From positions 5,327,001 through 5,391,000 of the forward strand of contig WPIO01000002.1 of the NCBI GenBank assembly GCA_009760855.2: DNA of 64,000 bases, in the 5' to 3' direction. The notes beneath the pieces were generated by a model. That model was given only the letters and a program-made list of their open reading frames with translations, was not told where the DNA came from and searched no databases. The position numbers and the translations under genes are program-made. The stretch's first letter is position 1, and every line of letters begins with the position of its first letter. Below, piece by piece: positions 10,626 to 20,945 of the stretch. The DNA is from Cristatella mucedo (lineage: Eukaryota; Bryozoa; Phylactolaemata; Cristatellidae).

Positions 10626-12597
10626 TATTAGTAGTAAAATTCGCAATATTATCAAACATAACATTGTAAGATGTGACTTAAAGAGATGGACTTGTCCTTC
10701 CATTGCAGCATATGTGAAGTTAATATAAAAGTGATTACCGAATGCTCACAAAATGCTCAGAAATACAAGGATTGGTGAATAAATGCTAAAAAATATTGAT
10801 TTATTGTTGAGTTTCCTATCAATCTTAACTATTTCTATTGGTGACGTAGTCCTAAAAGAAGTTATTAGCACATTGCGAGACAGTCTCGGTAGCCTTACAA
10901 ATAAAAATGGCGCTACTACAAATTGCGCTGGCGATATGCGTTATTTGCACAACTCTTTTGGCTACAGACATACTCCACGCAGCTGAAGCAAGCTGCATTT
11001 CAAAATCAAAAAACGCCGTAATTCGTGGTTCCTGTAAAACGTTCTACATGTATACCTGTTCGACGTAGTAGCAGCTCGGCGATGCCTATCAGTCGTGTGG
11101 CAAGCAACGACACGTCTAATACCGAAACACAGACAGAAGCTAGAGCTTGAGAAGACAATGTTCTTCTCGCACCCGCTAGCCACAAGTCGATCCGAGGAGT
11201 CACATCGTTCAGATATGTGAATGTCCTTCGAAAAGGAAAAACAATAGAACGATAAATATTTCGAAGTCGAAGGCAGTTGAGTCAACAGATTCATGAAATG
11301 TTTTGGCTACCACCCTTCGGCTCTAAAAACTTAGCCAGAGTGCCTCACACCACAACCTAGCCAAAATAAGCATCGTCGTGAGGCAGCACTAAGGCCCATT
11401 AATGTAGATGAAAATTAATGTAGAAACCATAAGTTCAGTAAACACGTCCATAATTATCGCAAATATTTTTTTCTACAAAACTTCACTCGATAAGCCGATT
11501 CAGTGTCTGGTGTATTAAACAATTATTAAATAGATTGGCAAACAAAAATTATTATTAAGTACAAATGTAAATTCAGGCACTCTATAATAGTAAGAAGCCT
11601 TAAATTACCAAACTGTATAACGAATCTAGAGATGGTTTTCTAAGCTTGGAAAGAATTTGAATTGCCTTGAATGCATCCTCAGACATAACAAGACCTTTTA
11701 AGTCCAACAGGAAACCTCCTAACCAAATCACTTTCTGGTGGATGTGGAAAAAAAAGTTTGTATAGAAATTGAACGACATTTTTATTGCTTTGAAGAATGT
11801 TTCATCAGGCTCCTAAGCCCTTTGTGATTGGGATCTGTAGCATTCTCTGCAAATGCATGGCACCTATTAACTGGCCAGAGTCATGCTGACTGTTTTCCCA
11901 ACCATACAATTTGCTCGGCTGCGTTACTTACGTACTAAAACAGCTGAGACATTACCGATATACAAGTATAACTGCATCTGCAATACATTTCAGGTCCTCA
12001 GCCTGAAACTGATCCGACTTGTGACTGCGCCCTTGTACCGATTAAAAGAATATATGTTTGTCTCCCACTGAAATAAGAATAGTAGAAATAATAATTAGTG
12101 ATTGGGTATTATCACATCACCCTAAAAAAGAAATGCTCTCAATGCACTTTAGAGACTCTGGATGTGAACTTTCCAATTAAAAATTCCCGCATAGGATGGC
12201 AATGCTGTAGATGTAGATGGATTTTGTTACTTTCTCCTAAATGCCGTCACGACGTGTAATATCAGTGATTCGTGAGTTTCAAGCGTTTTAGTGTGAGAGC
12301 TAGAGGCATGGTCTACAGAGAATTGGAGGTTGAAAACAAAAATTAGTGAACAAATTCAGAGGAGTTGGTGATACAATAAAAAGCCTGAAAAATAAGAATT
12401 TCAGAAATTACGCAGGATGAAAAAACGAGCAACCTAAAAGTGAGTAATAGGACGTTTATGTCGTAATTAGCTACTTAGCACAGACCAAGTGGAATTCAGT
12501 GCGAAGCGGAAAACGTGGAGATTTACAAGGTTATCAATATTCAACCATAGCTGCTTAGTTATAAGCCAATATCCGCTTCTTATTTGAAAAGCAGAGA
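10626..12597. other. No gene recognised
   Basis: AT-rich. Open frames at 10962-11294 (minus) and 11883-12071 (plus) show no known motif. Confidence 0.5.
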
Positions 12598-13925
12598 TAA
12601 TAATAATAATAATGCACTTGATAAAGCGCCCTCAGAGAACTCAATCTCTTTCTAGGTGCGTTACATTTGCTACAAAGGGGAATGCAATTTAATGGTGAGT
12701 AATATCATGCTTGATAAGCAACATGAATAACATGGTTAGGGGTGACATGCACAGGGTCAGCATACAAATGTGGTTAGTGGCAGCATGCACACTGTCAGCA
12801 CGCATAAGCACATCAAGTCCGAATTACAGGGACCCACTAAATGCTGTCCTAAATAGGTGTGTTTTAAGTTCTTTCTAAATGTGGTCAAGTCGGGGGATGT
12901 TCTGATGCAAGTCAGGAGAGAGTTCCAGGCTTTGGAAGCATGCGAACTAAATGCACGGTCTCCAAAGGATTTGAGGTTTGTACGAGGCAGTGGTAAACTG
13001 TTGGATTTCGAAAAGCCGGTGGTACGCTGCTTGGCCTGGTGGGGGAGTAGATCTGAGAGATTGGCTGGGGCCAAATAATGAAGTCACCTCAAAGTGAGCG
13101 ACAAAGCCTTGAAGGCGATCCGTTGCTTGAATGGTAGCCAGTGCAGGTCGGTGAGAAGTAGTGCGATGTGGCAACTGCGACGCTCACGACAGACAAGCCT
13201 AGCTGCAGAGTTTTGCACCAGCTGCAATCGCCTTATCAAACATGCCGGTAGGCCAGTAAGCAGTGAGTTGCAGAAGTCGAGACGGGATGTCACGAATACG
13301 TGGACCAACTTAGACGTGGTATCCTTATCTAAACAAGCCCGATTTTTAGCAATTTTATGAAGCTGAAAGTAGGCAGATGTGACTGTGGAGCTGACTTGGT
13401 CGTCTAACGAGCGGTCACTTTGGAACATGACACCTAGACTTCGAGCTGATTCAACAGGAGATATGCTGGCAGAGCTAATTTTGAGCGTTAGCCTTTCCAA
13501 TTTGTGAATCACACTGGCTTTGCCCATAACTAGTAAGTTAGTTTTAGCGTCGTTTAGTTTCAAAAAATTTGCTGCCATCCACGTGCGGATGTCATGAATA
13601 CCTGCAGCAAGTGAGTTGAGAGAATTCGAAGTGCTCGAAGGGTGGGAGGGATCAAAGCAAAAGTACTACTTAGTGTCATCCGCATAGAAGTGAAAGCCCA
13701 GATTGAGCTTGGCAATCACATCAGCAAGAGGGAGAGTATAAACCGTGAAAAGAACCAGACCTAGCACGGAGCCCTGAGGTACCCCATATTTTAGAGGTAC
13801 CTTGGATCATCTTTGTCCTATTCACGTCAATACCCTCGAGTCTCCCACTGATATAGGACCTGAGGCCTGCAAGTTTTGAATTACGAAAATCTAGATTGGG
13901 TATCACGAATGCTTAGAGCAGTTTG
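12598..13925 (-). mobile_element. L2-like LINE, 3' part
   Basis: Begins on the plus strand with the reversed tail (AATAATAATAATGCACTTG), then 3' untranslated sequence, the protein C-terminus (12757-13074) and a 164-codon frame (13084-13578) with VMGKASVIHKLERL, DFCNSLLTGLPAC and LVQNSAARLVC. Toward 13900 it reaches the block before the catalytic site in broken frames. Several frameshifts and stops; dead. Confidence 0.85.
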
Positions 13926-14160
13926 ACTGTGATATCCTAAAAAAGTCCAAACTTAGCCCCGAGACGTAGCTGAAAGGAGGCAACCTTATCAGTGGTGCTT
14001 ATGTTTAAACCCACAAAAGATTCACTTTGGAACAGAACAATCATATTCCGTGCTGACGCAACGAAACGTGTTGGCCAAAGGCAAGGTTTAAGGGTTTGGC
14101 TTTCCAGCTGCTGAGTGCAGCTAAGTCTGCCCATACTTATAAAGTTGGTTGTATTGCCAT
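13926..14160 (-). mobile_element. Second L2-like fragment abutting the first
   Basis: The minus frame 13937-14134 repeats the region with ARN, IVLFQS and FQL that already occurs at about 13400 in the neighbouring copy. It is therefore an independent or duplicated fragment, not a continuation. Confidence 0.6.
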
Positions 14161-14204
14161 TAAATAATTAAAAACTTATTCATACAGGCATTCATCTATG
14201 TGCG

Positions 14205-14383
14205 GTTAGTTGCATGCTAACCCTATGCATGTCACGCCTAACCATGTTATTCATGTTGTTTATCAAGCATGATATCACTCACCATTCGCTCGTGTTTCCT
14301 TTGCAGCAAATGTAAAGCGCATAGAGAGATGGAGTTCTCTGAGGGCGCTTTATTAAGTGTAGTATTATTATTGTTATTATTAT
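14205..14383 (+). mobile_element. L2-like LINE 3' end
   Basis: Plus-strand 3' untranslated region and tail (GTAAAGCGCATAGAGAG, GAGGGCGCTTTATTAAG, then ATT repeats), opposite in direction to the two fragments to its left. Confidence 0.8.
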
Positions 14384-15099
14384 AATTCATCATTTTCTGT
14401 AAAGTCCATTCGTTTTCAATCCGAGTACAGGCAAGTCTACTTAATGGCAGGTCTCAGAAAAGACTTTGCAGATAACAACGACAAACTTCTGCAAAGCTGG
14501 AGCAGCGGCGATACTAAATGACAAAATCTCTTATCAGTGGTCTACTGCAGTTTTTACGCACTCACTTGGTCTCAGTGTAGATTCTGCCCTAGCCGCTGCG
14601 AAAATTAACTTGCCAGGTGCCTAGCTATACAAAACACATGCGCAGCCTTATATGGAACTCAACGTTGGTCTACAGCGTTCATTCTAAGAGTGACGTTAAA
14701 TGACCTCTCGCTACCGCGTGGTTCGTTAAAAATTGCCGCGATCTCTCAAGAAATGAAAGCCTAAACACTTACCACTTTAAAACAGCAGGTGCATGAGGGC
14801 GCCGCCATTTTATATGCGGAGCAGCTCTGAGCGCCGCGGCAGCGGATGTCGGCCTGGACTATAAAGAAATTAAAATTTCAGATAAAATATTAAATCTAAA
14901 ATGAAATCTCATGGTGAAAAAATTTCAGCTATACTTATGATGATTTGATTTTTGTTCGAAGTTTGAAACGCATTGAATTTTATAAAAGACATTTGCAGAG
15001 ATTGCAACGGAAGTGACACACCATATTTATGATGACCAGAATACATCCCTTTCCTAGATTAATTTCTGCCCCCTTTTCCTATTCCTCGTCCTTTCCATT
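14384..15099. other. No gene recognised
   Basis: Mixed-composition sequence leading into the pyrimidine tract. No motif or repeat recognised. Confidence 0.5.
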
Positions 15100-15410
15100 T
15101 TTTCTCTCCTTCTCGCTCTTCATGTCTCTCTCTCTCTCTCTCTCCCTCTCTCATCTCTCTCCATTCCGCTATCCATCCTTTCCTCTATTCCCATCTCTCT
15201 CTCACTCTCTACTTCTCTCTCTCCCCTTTACCTACCCCTCTTCCTCTTTCTTTCTCTCTTCTTCTCCTGCTTTCTCTTTCTCTCTCTATCTCTCTCACTT
15301 GCTTTCTCTCTCCACCCGCAATCTGTCCCTTTCTTTTTCTCATTCCCTCTCTTTCTGTTTTCGTCTCTTCCTTTCTCACTCTCTTCCGTTATTCCTCTCT
15401 CCCTCTTTAA

Positions 15411-15471
<61 letters not shown>

Positions 15472-15501
15472 GCTTTTTCCATTCTTCTTGTCCTCTCTCT
15501 T

Positions 15502-15538
<37 letters not shown>

Positions 15539-15540
15539 CT
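15100..15540. repeat. Long pyrimidine tract with (CT)n
   Basis: About 440 bases of almost pure C and T, with perfect (CT) stretches at about 15420-15470 and 15500-15533. A 259-codon open frame (15029-15808) exists only because CT repeats read as Ser-Leu. Confidence 0.95.
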
Positions 15541-15544
15541 TCTC

Positions 15545-16291
15545 TGCCTTTGTGATGACAGATGGGTAGCAATTTCATTTAAAGACCACGTCAGCTCCAC
15601 ATTTTCCTACCTTCAGCGACATAAGATTGCTAAAATTTGGGCTTGTTTAGACAGGGATACCGCATCTAAACTGGTCAATGCATTTGTGACATCGCATCTT
15701 GGCATCTGTAACTCACTACTTGCTGTTCTACCGGCCTGCGCTCTCAGGCACTTGCAGCTGGCGCAAAACTCTGCAGCTAGGCTTACCTATCATGAGCATC
15801 GCAGTTGACACATCACACCACTTCTCGCAAACTTGCACTGGATCACAATCAAGCAGCGTATCGTCTTCTAGGTTCTTTCAATCAATTTTAAGTCTCTTAA
15901 TTCTTTTGCTTCAGCCTATTTATCAGATTTACTCCCCCACCAGGCTAAGCATCATTCACCGGATTTTCGGAGTCTTATCGTGTACCAATACCTCGAACGA
16001 ACCTTAAATACTTCGGAGACCCGTGCCTTAAGATCGCATGCTCCCTAAGCGTAGAACAAGCTTTCGACTTGCTCCACGACATCCTAGGACTAGACCACAT
16101 TTAAAAAGAAACGAAAAACGCGTCTATTAAAACAACATTCAGTGGTTCCATGTGATCCGTTCTTTATGTGCCTATGCATGCCGACTCTGCACGTACTGCC
16201 ATTACCGATATTTGCAAGCTGGCATTTTGTACATGTGACCCTTAACAATTTTCTTCTTGTTTTTTTTGAGCCAGCTACCACTTACCGTTCG
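15545..16291 (+). mobile_element. L2-like LINE 3' part, left half of a split copy
   Basis: Degraded protein C-terminus (KIAKIWACLDRDTASKLV, QLAQNSAARL, AYLSDLLPHQAKH) followed by 3' untranslated sequence. It stops near 16291 at CCGTTCGAT, where the minus-strand LINE of family 2 begins. The rest of the L2 tail resumes at 19776. Confidence 0.78.
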
Positions 16292-16354
16292 ATGTAATGT
16301 AATGTAATGAATCTCCGTCTGTAACTCCACAAAGTCATAAAGACCAGATGGGTG

Positions 16355-18417
16355 TTACGCAGGAGAGTTTTGTATAGCCCACTCACAGCCTAATCGGCTT
16401 TCGGTACGCATTCGGTAGCCAACGGACTTCGTCTCACGCAACAAAGAGAAAGTGGGAAGCATAGCAGAGTCAGGAGAGCAGTCGAGGTAGTGAGTAGCAT
16501 AGAAGTAGCAGCTCAGGACCGCTGAAAAAGATGTGCCATAGTCGGCAGTAGGAGAGTAGTTGTCGTTGCGTAAGAATTGTGGAAGCGAGTTCCACAGTCT
16601 GTGACCTGCAGAGATAAAGCTTCTGTCGCCAACTGTCTTTAAGCGGAGGAATGGGACAGCTAATTTATTGTCCACACAGGACCTCAGGGCACGAACAGGC
16701 TGAAACTGATGCAGCAGTTCAGCTAGGTACGAAGGAGCCAAGCCGTGACGTTCCTAGTGGGTCAGCGTAAGAATTTTGCTCTGTATCCTTTGCTCAACCG
16801 GCAACCATCCTAGCTCTTTCAGCAAAGGTGACACGTGCTCAAACCGCTGAGACTTGAAGACCAGCCTTGCAGCCATATTCATAGTCCGCTGTAGTGGCAT
16901 ACTAGCTTTCTTTGGCAGCCCAGCCAAAAGGGAATTACAATAATCAAGCCGAGACAGAACTAAAGAGCTAGTTAAATTTTTTACAAGCCACTGTGGGAGA
17001 CAGCTTCTAATCTTGGATAGGAATCGAATGTGACGGCTAGCTGTAGAGGCAGTCTTCTGAATGAAGCTTTTGAAATTGAGGCAGCTGTCGAACACGACAC
17101 CTAAATTACGAGCACGTGGTGAAGGTCGCACAATAGCATTACCTATTAGAACAGCAAAGCCTTTTAATCCAGCCACACGCTGAGGCTGTCCTATGAGCAG
17201 CAGTTCGGTTTTATCTTCATTAAATTTCAGGAAGTTTTCCGACATCCAGGATCAAATATCTGCAAGGCAAGCATTCAGTTTCTCAGTTGCTGCAGCTGAT
17301 TCCGACGGTGTAAATGACAAATACAACTGAGTATCGGCAGTATAGAAGTGATATCCTATTCCATAGGCCTTAATCACTTTTCCCAGAGGTTGTGTATAAA
17401 TAGAGAATAGCAAGGGACCGAGTAAAGACCCTTGAGGGACTCCACAGGTGACCCTTCTCGTGTCTGAGACCTGACCCCCACACGACACGGATTGAACACG
17501 ATCAGACAAGTATGATTTAAACCACGCCAGTGCTTCGTCTTCCAGACCGATCGTTGTTCTCAATCGTTCGAACAGAACTTTGTGAGTAATGTTGTCGAAG
17601 GCAGCAGACAGATCTAGCAGAGCTACGGCAGTCACATTCCCGTCGTCGTTGCAGCGTAGAATGTCATTGTTAACACGGAGGAGAGCAGTTTCAGTAGAGT
17701 GCTGCCTCTTGAACCCTGATTGAAATGTTTCTGACATTCCATTATTTTCAATATGTTCAACTAGCTGCTTAGCAACAATTTTTCAAGAATCTTTGATAGG
17801 AACGGAAGAAGGGAAACTGGACGATAGTTTTCTTGGACCTCTGTGTCTAATCCAGGCTTTTTAAGAATAGGTCTAAAGATTGCCGATTTGAAGGACTTAG
17901 GGACGACCCCTTTTCCCAAAGAAGCATTAAAAATCTTGGTTATGGCAGGGCTAAGTTGGTCTGCAAGTGAAGACCACAGAGATGAAGGTATAGGGTCTTC
18001 AGGAGCCGAGCTCTTTTTGCTAGACCTTATTAAGGCAGCCACATCACAGGCAAAAACATCGGAGAACCTTTTAAGAAAGGTCACAGGTTGAGGAACGGCG
18101 ATTGCTTTGGTCAGAGAGGGCTTAATGGAGGCACGAATGTGCACAATTTTTCCAGTAAAGAAGGCTGAAAACGTTTCGGCTGAGCCCTTAATATCTGGCG
18201 AGTCAGACCTCACAGCATTGGCCAGTAAATGGTTTACTGTCTTATAAATCTGTTTAGTGTCCGACTGGCAGGAATTCAGTTTTCTAATGAAAAAAGAAGC
18301 CCTGGTTTTTTTAAGCTTTCGGGTGTAAACTCGAAGGAAGTCTTTAAAATTGACTAGATCTGCCTCAGACCCCGATTTCTTGAAACGACGTTCTAACCTG
18401 CGCTTCACCCGGCGCAT
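16355..18417 (-). pseudogene. LINE family 2 reverse transcriptase (interrupted)
   Basis: Read in four pieces: 18417-17761, 17737-17252, 17245-16754 and 16741-16355. Motifs: NYRPVSLLPFLSKILEK, FQSGFKRQHSTETALL, VALLDLSAAFDNI, CGVPQGSLLGPLLF. The breaks are a one-base loss near 17785, a stop near 17250 and a stop near 16753. The catalytic box reads FYTADTQ where family members have FYADDTQ, so one active-site aspartate is lost. The C-terminus (ARNLGVVFDS, LSRLDYCNSLLAGLP) is well kept. Confidence 0.85.
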
Positions 18418-19679
18418 CTTAAGGAGTTTTTTGTAAATTGAAAGGAATCTCGACGACTTTGAACACGGATAGAGCGAACGGGAGCATGCTTGTCAAGAGC
18501 ACTCCTGAGTGTCATGTTCATCGCATCAGTGAGGGTGTCGAGGCTGCCGGTCGAGTCTGAATGCAGATCAAGAAGACCTGCATCACAAACAGATTTCAAA
18601 AACTTGTCCATGTCAATGCTTTGTAAGTTACGTCGTTTGGAAAATTCGACATTGCCCTGTACGTACGAGAGAGCAGGAACAGTAAACGAGACCGAACAAT
18701 GATCTGAGAGGGTCAGTGGGCACACCACAAAGTCAGTGGGGAGGACACCCTTAGTGATCACGAGATCTAGAATGTGGCCACCGACGTGGGTGCTATGATT
18801 AACGTGTTGGGCCAAACCAAAACTCTCCAGACAGTCAAGAAATGAGCGGACATGGCTGTTGCTAGGGTTGTCAACGTGAATATTGAAGTCTCCTACAATC
18901 AGTAACGGCCTGTCATACACAGATATTTTAGCGAGGAACTCTGAAAACTCCTCTATAAACAAGTTTAGACAGCCAGAAGGAGGCCGGTATATCACAACGG
19001 TGAGAGGCATTGTCTTTGATGAAGACCTGATAGCAACCAATTCAAACGACGACCCATGCGAGAAACTGCACATTTTATAGCCAAACGATTCTCGAACAAC
19101 GATTGCAACCCTGCCACCAACCTTGTCAGAACGCATGGACTGATAGAATGAGAACCCGGGTGGGGTGGTCTCGGAAATACAGCTACTGGAACAAGGCGTC
19201 ATCCAGGTTTCGGTAAGCAGAAATGCATCTAGCTTCTCCTGGACCACCTGATCGCGGATAAGTAACCCGTTGGTTTTTAGCGAGCGGACATTTAGTAGGC
19301 GGAATTTAAGAGGCTGTCCAACAACTGGGCAACGGCGATGAAGTGGCTTGTATTCTCTGCCGTTTGCGTCCGGCCCGGCGGACGCTGGCTCTTCGAATTT
19401 GAATTGGACCTTGGTAACGGCCGTCGGACGACGTTTCACAACGTGCTGGGCTGCGGCGGGTGGGCTACTACCGCAACAAGTACTATTCAGTGCTTTAAAC
19501 TTACGAGTCGTAGGTTTGATAGCCGAGTTGTTGATAGGGCGAATGCAGGATGCAGGAAGGTTCTCACTGACCCGCCGGAGAAGGCCCGCCGGTAGGTATC
19601 GACTAATGGCGACATCGCATCTTATGCTAACAGGTCCTGTTTTGTGTAGCATATCCGAGGACAGCTCATAAATAGTCAC
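18405..19679 (-). pseudogene. LINE family 2 endonuclease region (424 codons)
   Basis: Opens at ATG 19679. The N-terminal 125 residues are not recognised. The endonuclease follows with LLNVRSLKTNGLLIRDQV, LLTETWM, GDFNIHVDN and SDHCSVSF, all typical of LINE endonucleases. The frame ends at 18405 and overlaps the reverse transcriptase frame by 13 nt in a different phase, consistent with a single frameshift. Confidence 0.85.
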
Positions 19680-19775
19680 AGCGAAGATAGCAGCGGAATA
19701 CCCGAAGGTATTGCGGAGAAATCAAGTAAAGGTCCACACGACTCTAGGAGTCGCCCGAGGCCGCTCTTCGTGCTT

Positions 19776-19850
19776 CTTTTCCAGCAAATTTAAAGTGCAT
19801 AGAAAGAGATTGAGTTCTCTGAGAGCACTACATCCAGTACCAGTACCTTA
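19776..19850 (+). mobile_element. L2-like tail, right half of the split copy
   Basis: CAGCAAATTTAAAGTGCATAG and GATTGAGTTCTCTGAGAGC are the L2 terminal stem, continuing the copy interrupted at 16291. Confidence 0.75.
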
Positions 19851-20256
19851 TCAATATTAACTAAAAATTCCTATCCGCTTTTTAAAGCCTTTAAGGGTCA
19901 GCCAGCTGATATGAACAAAAGTTTTTCTGCCTTAGTGTTCACCGATTACAATATTCAGCCGTAGTTGTCATTTATACCGTCGGAATCTGCTGCCGAAACT
20001 GATAAACAGAATGCTTGCCTTGCCGAAATTCGATCCTCAATGCTGGTGAATTTCCTTATACTAACCAACAATAAAACTGAGCTGTCCTTGTGCGATCATT
20101 CTCATATGCTCGGAGTTTAGGTGTCGCATTTGAAAGCTGCAAAAAGCCACTAAGCCGCTGCAGCTGACTTTGAATGCGACTGCAAATCTTGTTTGCAAAT
20201 TCTAGAGGTTTGACCACATGCCTCGTTTGCTAAAAGAGCTACAATCGCTATCGGTT

Positions 20257-20372
20257 AATAATCATAATAATAATAATGCACTTGATAAAGCGCCCTCGGA
20301 GAACTTAATCTCTTTCTAGGCGCTTTACATTAGCTGCAAAGGGAAATGCAATTGAATGGTGAGTAAGATCGT
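20257..20372 (-). mobile_element. 116-bp L2 tail-only insertion with target duplication
   Basis: Consists of the reversed ATT tail, the terminal stem and about 40 bases of 3' untranslated sequence only. It is flanked by GCTATCGGTT at 20247-20256 and 20373-20382, a 10-bp target duplication. It sits inside the family 2 LINE copy. Confidence 0.8.
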
Positions 20373-20760
20373 GCTATCGGTTGATCAAAGATCGGTTGAT
20401 CAAAGGATACAGAGAATTCTTACCCTGGCCCACAAGTCCCGTCAAGGGTTGGCTCCTTCATGCCTAGCTGAACAGCTGAACCCGTTTCAGCCTCCTTCTG
20501 CCCTGAGATTCTGTATGGACAGTAAATCAGCTGTTCCATTTCTCTGCTTAAAGACCATTGGCGACAGAATCTTTCGCTCTGCAGGTCCTAAACTGCAGAA
20601 GTCACTTCCTTGATTTTTGTGTAATGCCAGTTACTCTCCATCTGTCGCTAATGGCACAAGCTTTCTAGCCGTCTTGTGCTGCTACTTCCATGTTATTCAG
20701 TACCTCAACTGCACTCCTGACTCTTCTATGCTTCCCACGTTCTCTGTTTGCATGATATGC

Positions 20761-20812
20761 ATAATAATAATAATAATAATGCACTTGATAAAGCGCCCTC
20801 AGAAGCCTTTTG
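20761..20812 (-). mobile_element. About 50-bp L2 tail fragment
   Basis: ATAATAATAATAATGCACTTG followed by ATAAAGCGCCCTCAGA only, again within the family 2 LINE copy. Confidence 0.7.
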
Positions 20813-20945
20813 GCTAGCGAATGCATCATGAAAGCCGTTTAGGCTGTGAGTGGGCGTTACAAAACTCTCCTGCCTAACACCTACATAGTCATTGTGGTTT
20901 TGTGGAGTTACAGACGGAGTTACAATACACAACATTATTATTTAT

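Larger units (their letters stand above)
16292..19775 (-). mobile_element. Near full-length LINE of a second family (CATTA tail)
   Basis: About 3.5 kb with a 3' tail of CATTA units (plus strand GATGTAATGTAATG at 16291) and one long protein of endonuclease plus reverse transcriptase. It sits inside an L2 copy whose halves flank it (15545-16291 and 19776-19850), so both ends can be placed from the interrupted host repeat. A short TTCG may be the target duplication. The protein has two frameshifts, two stops and an altered catalytic box, so it is dead. Related pieces lie at 19890-20945, 32093-32370 and 48217-49590. Confidence 0.85.
19890..20945 (+). mobile_element. LINE family 2, 3' part, degraded
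   Basis: Plus-strand remains of the reverse transcriptase C-terminus. The clear frame 20356-20613 has VDQRIQRILTLAHKSRQGL and FLCLKTIGDR. It ends with the GAGTTACAGACGGAG 3' motif near 20920. It is interrupted twice by short L2 tails (20257-20372 and 20761-20812). Confidence 0.8.

Noticed and set aside
15029..15808. 259-codon open frame
   Set aside because: Made of CT repeats read as Ser-Leu, running on into a LINE fragment.
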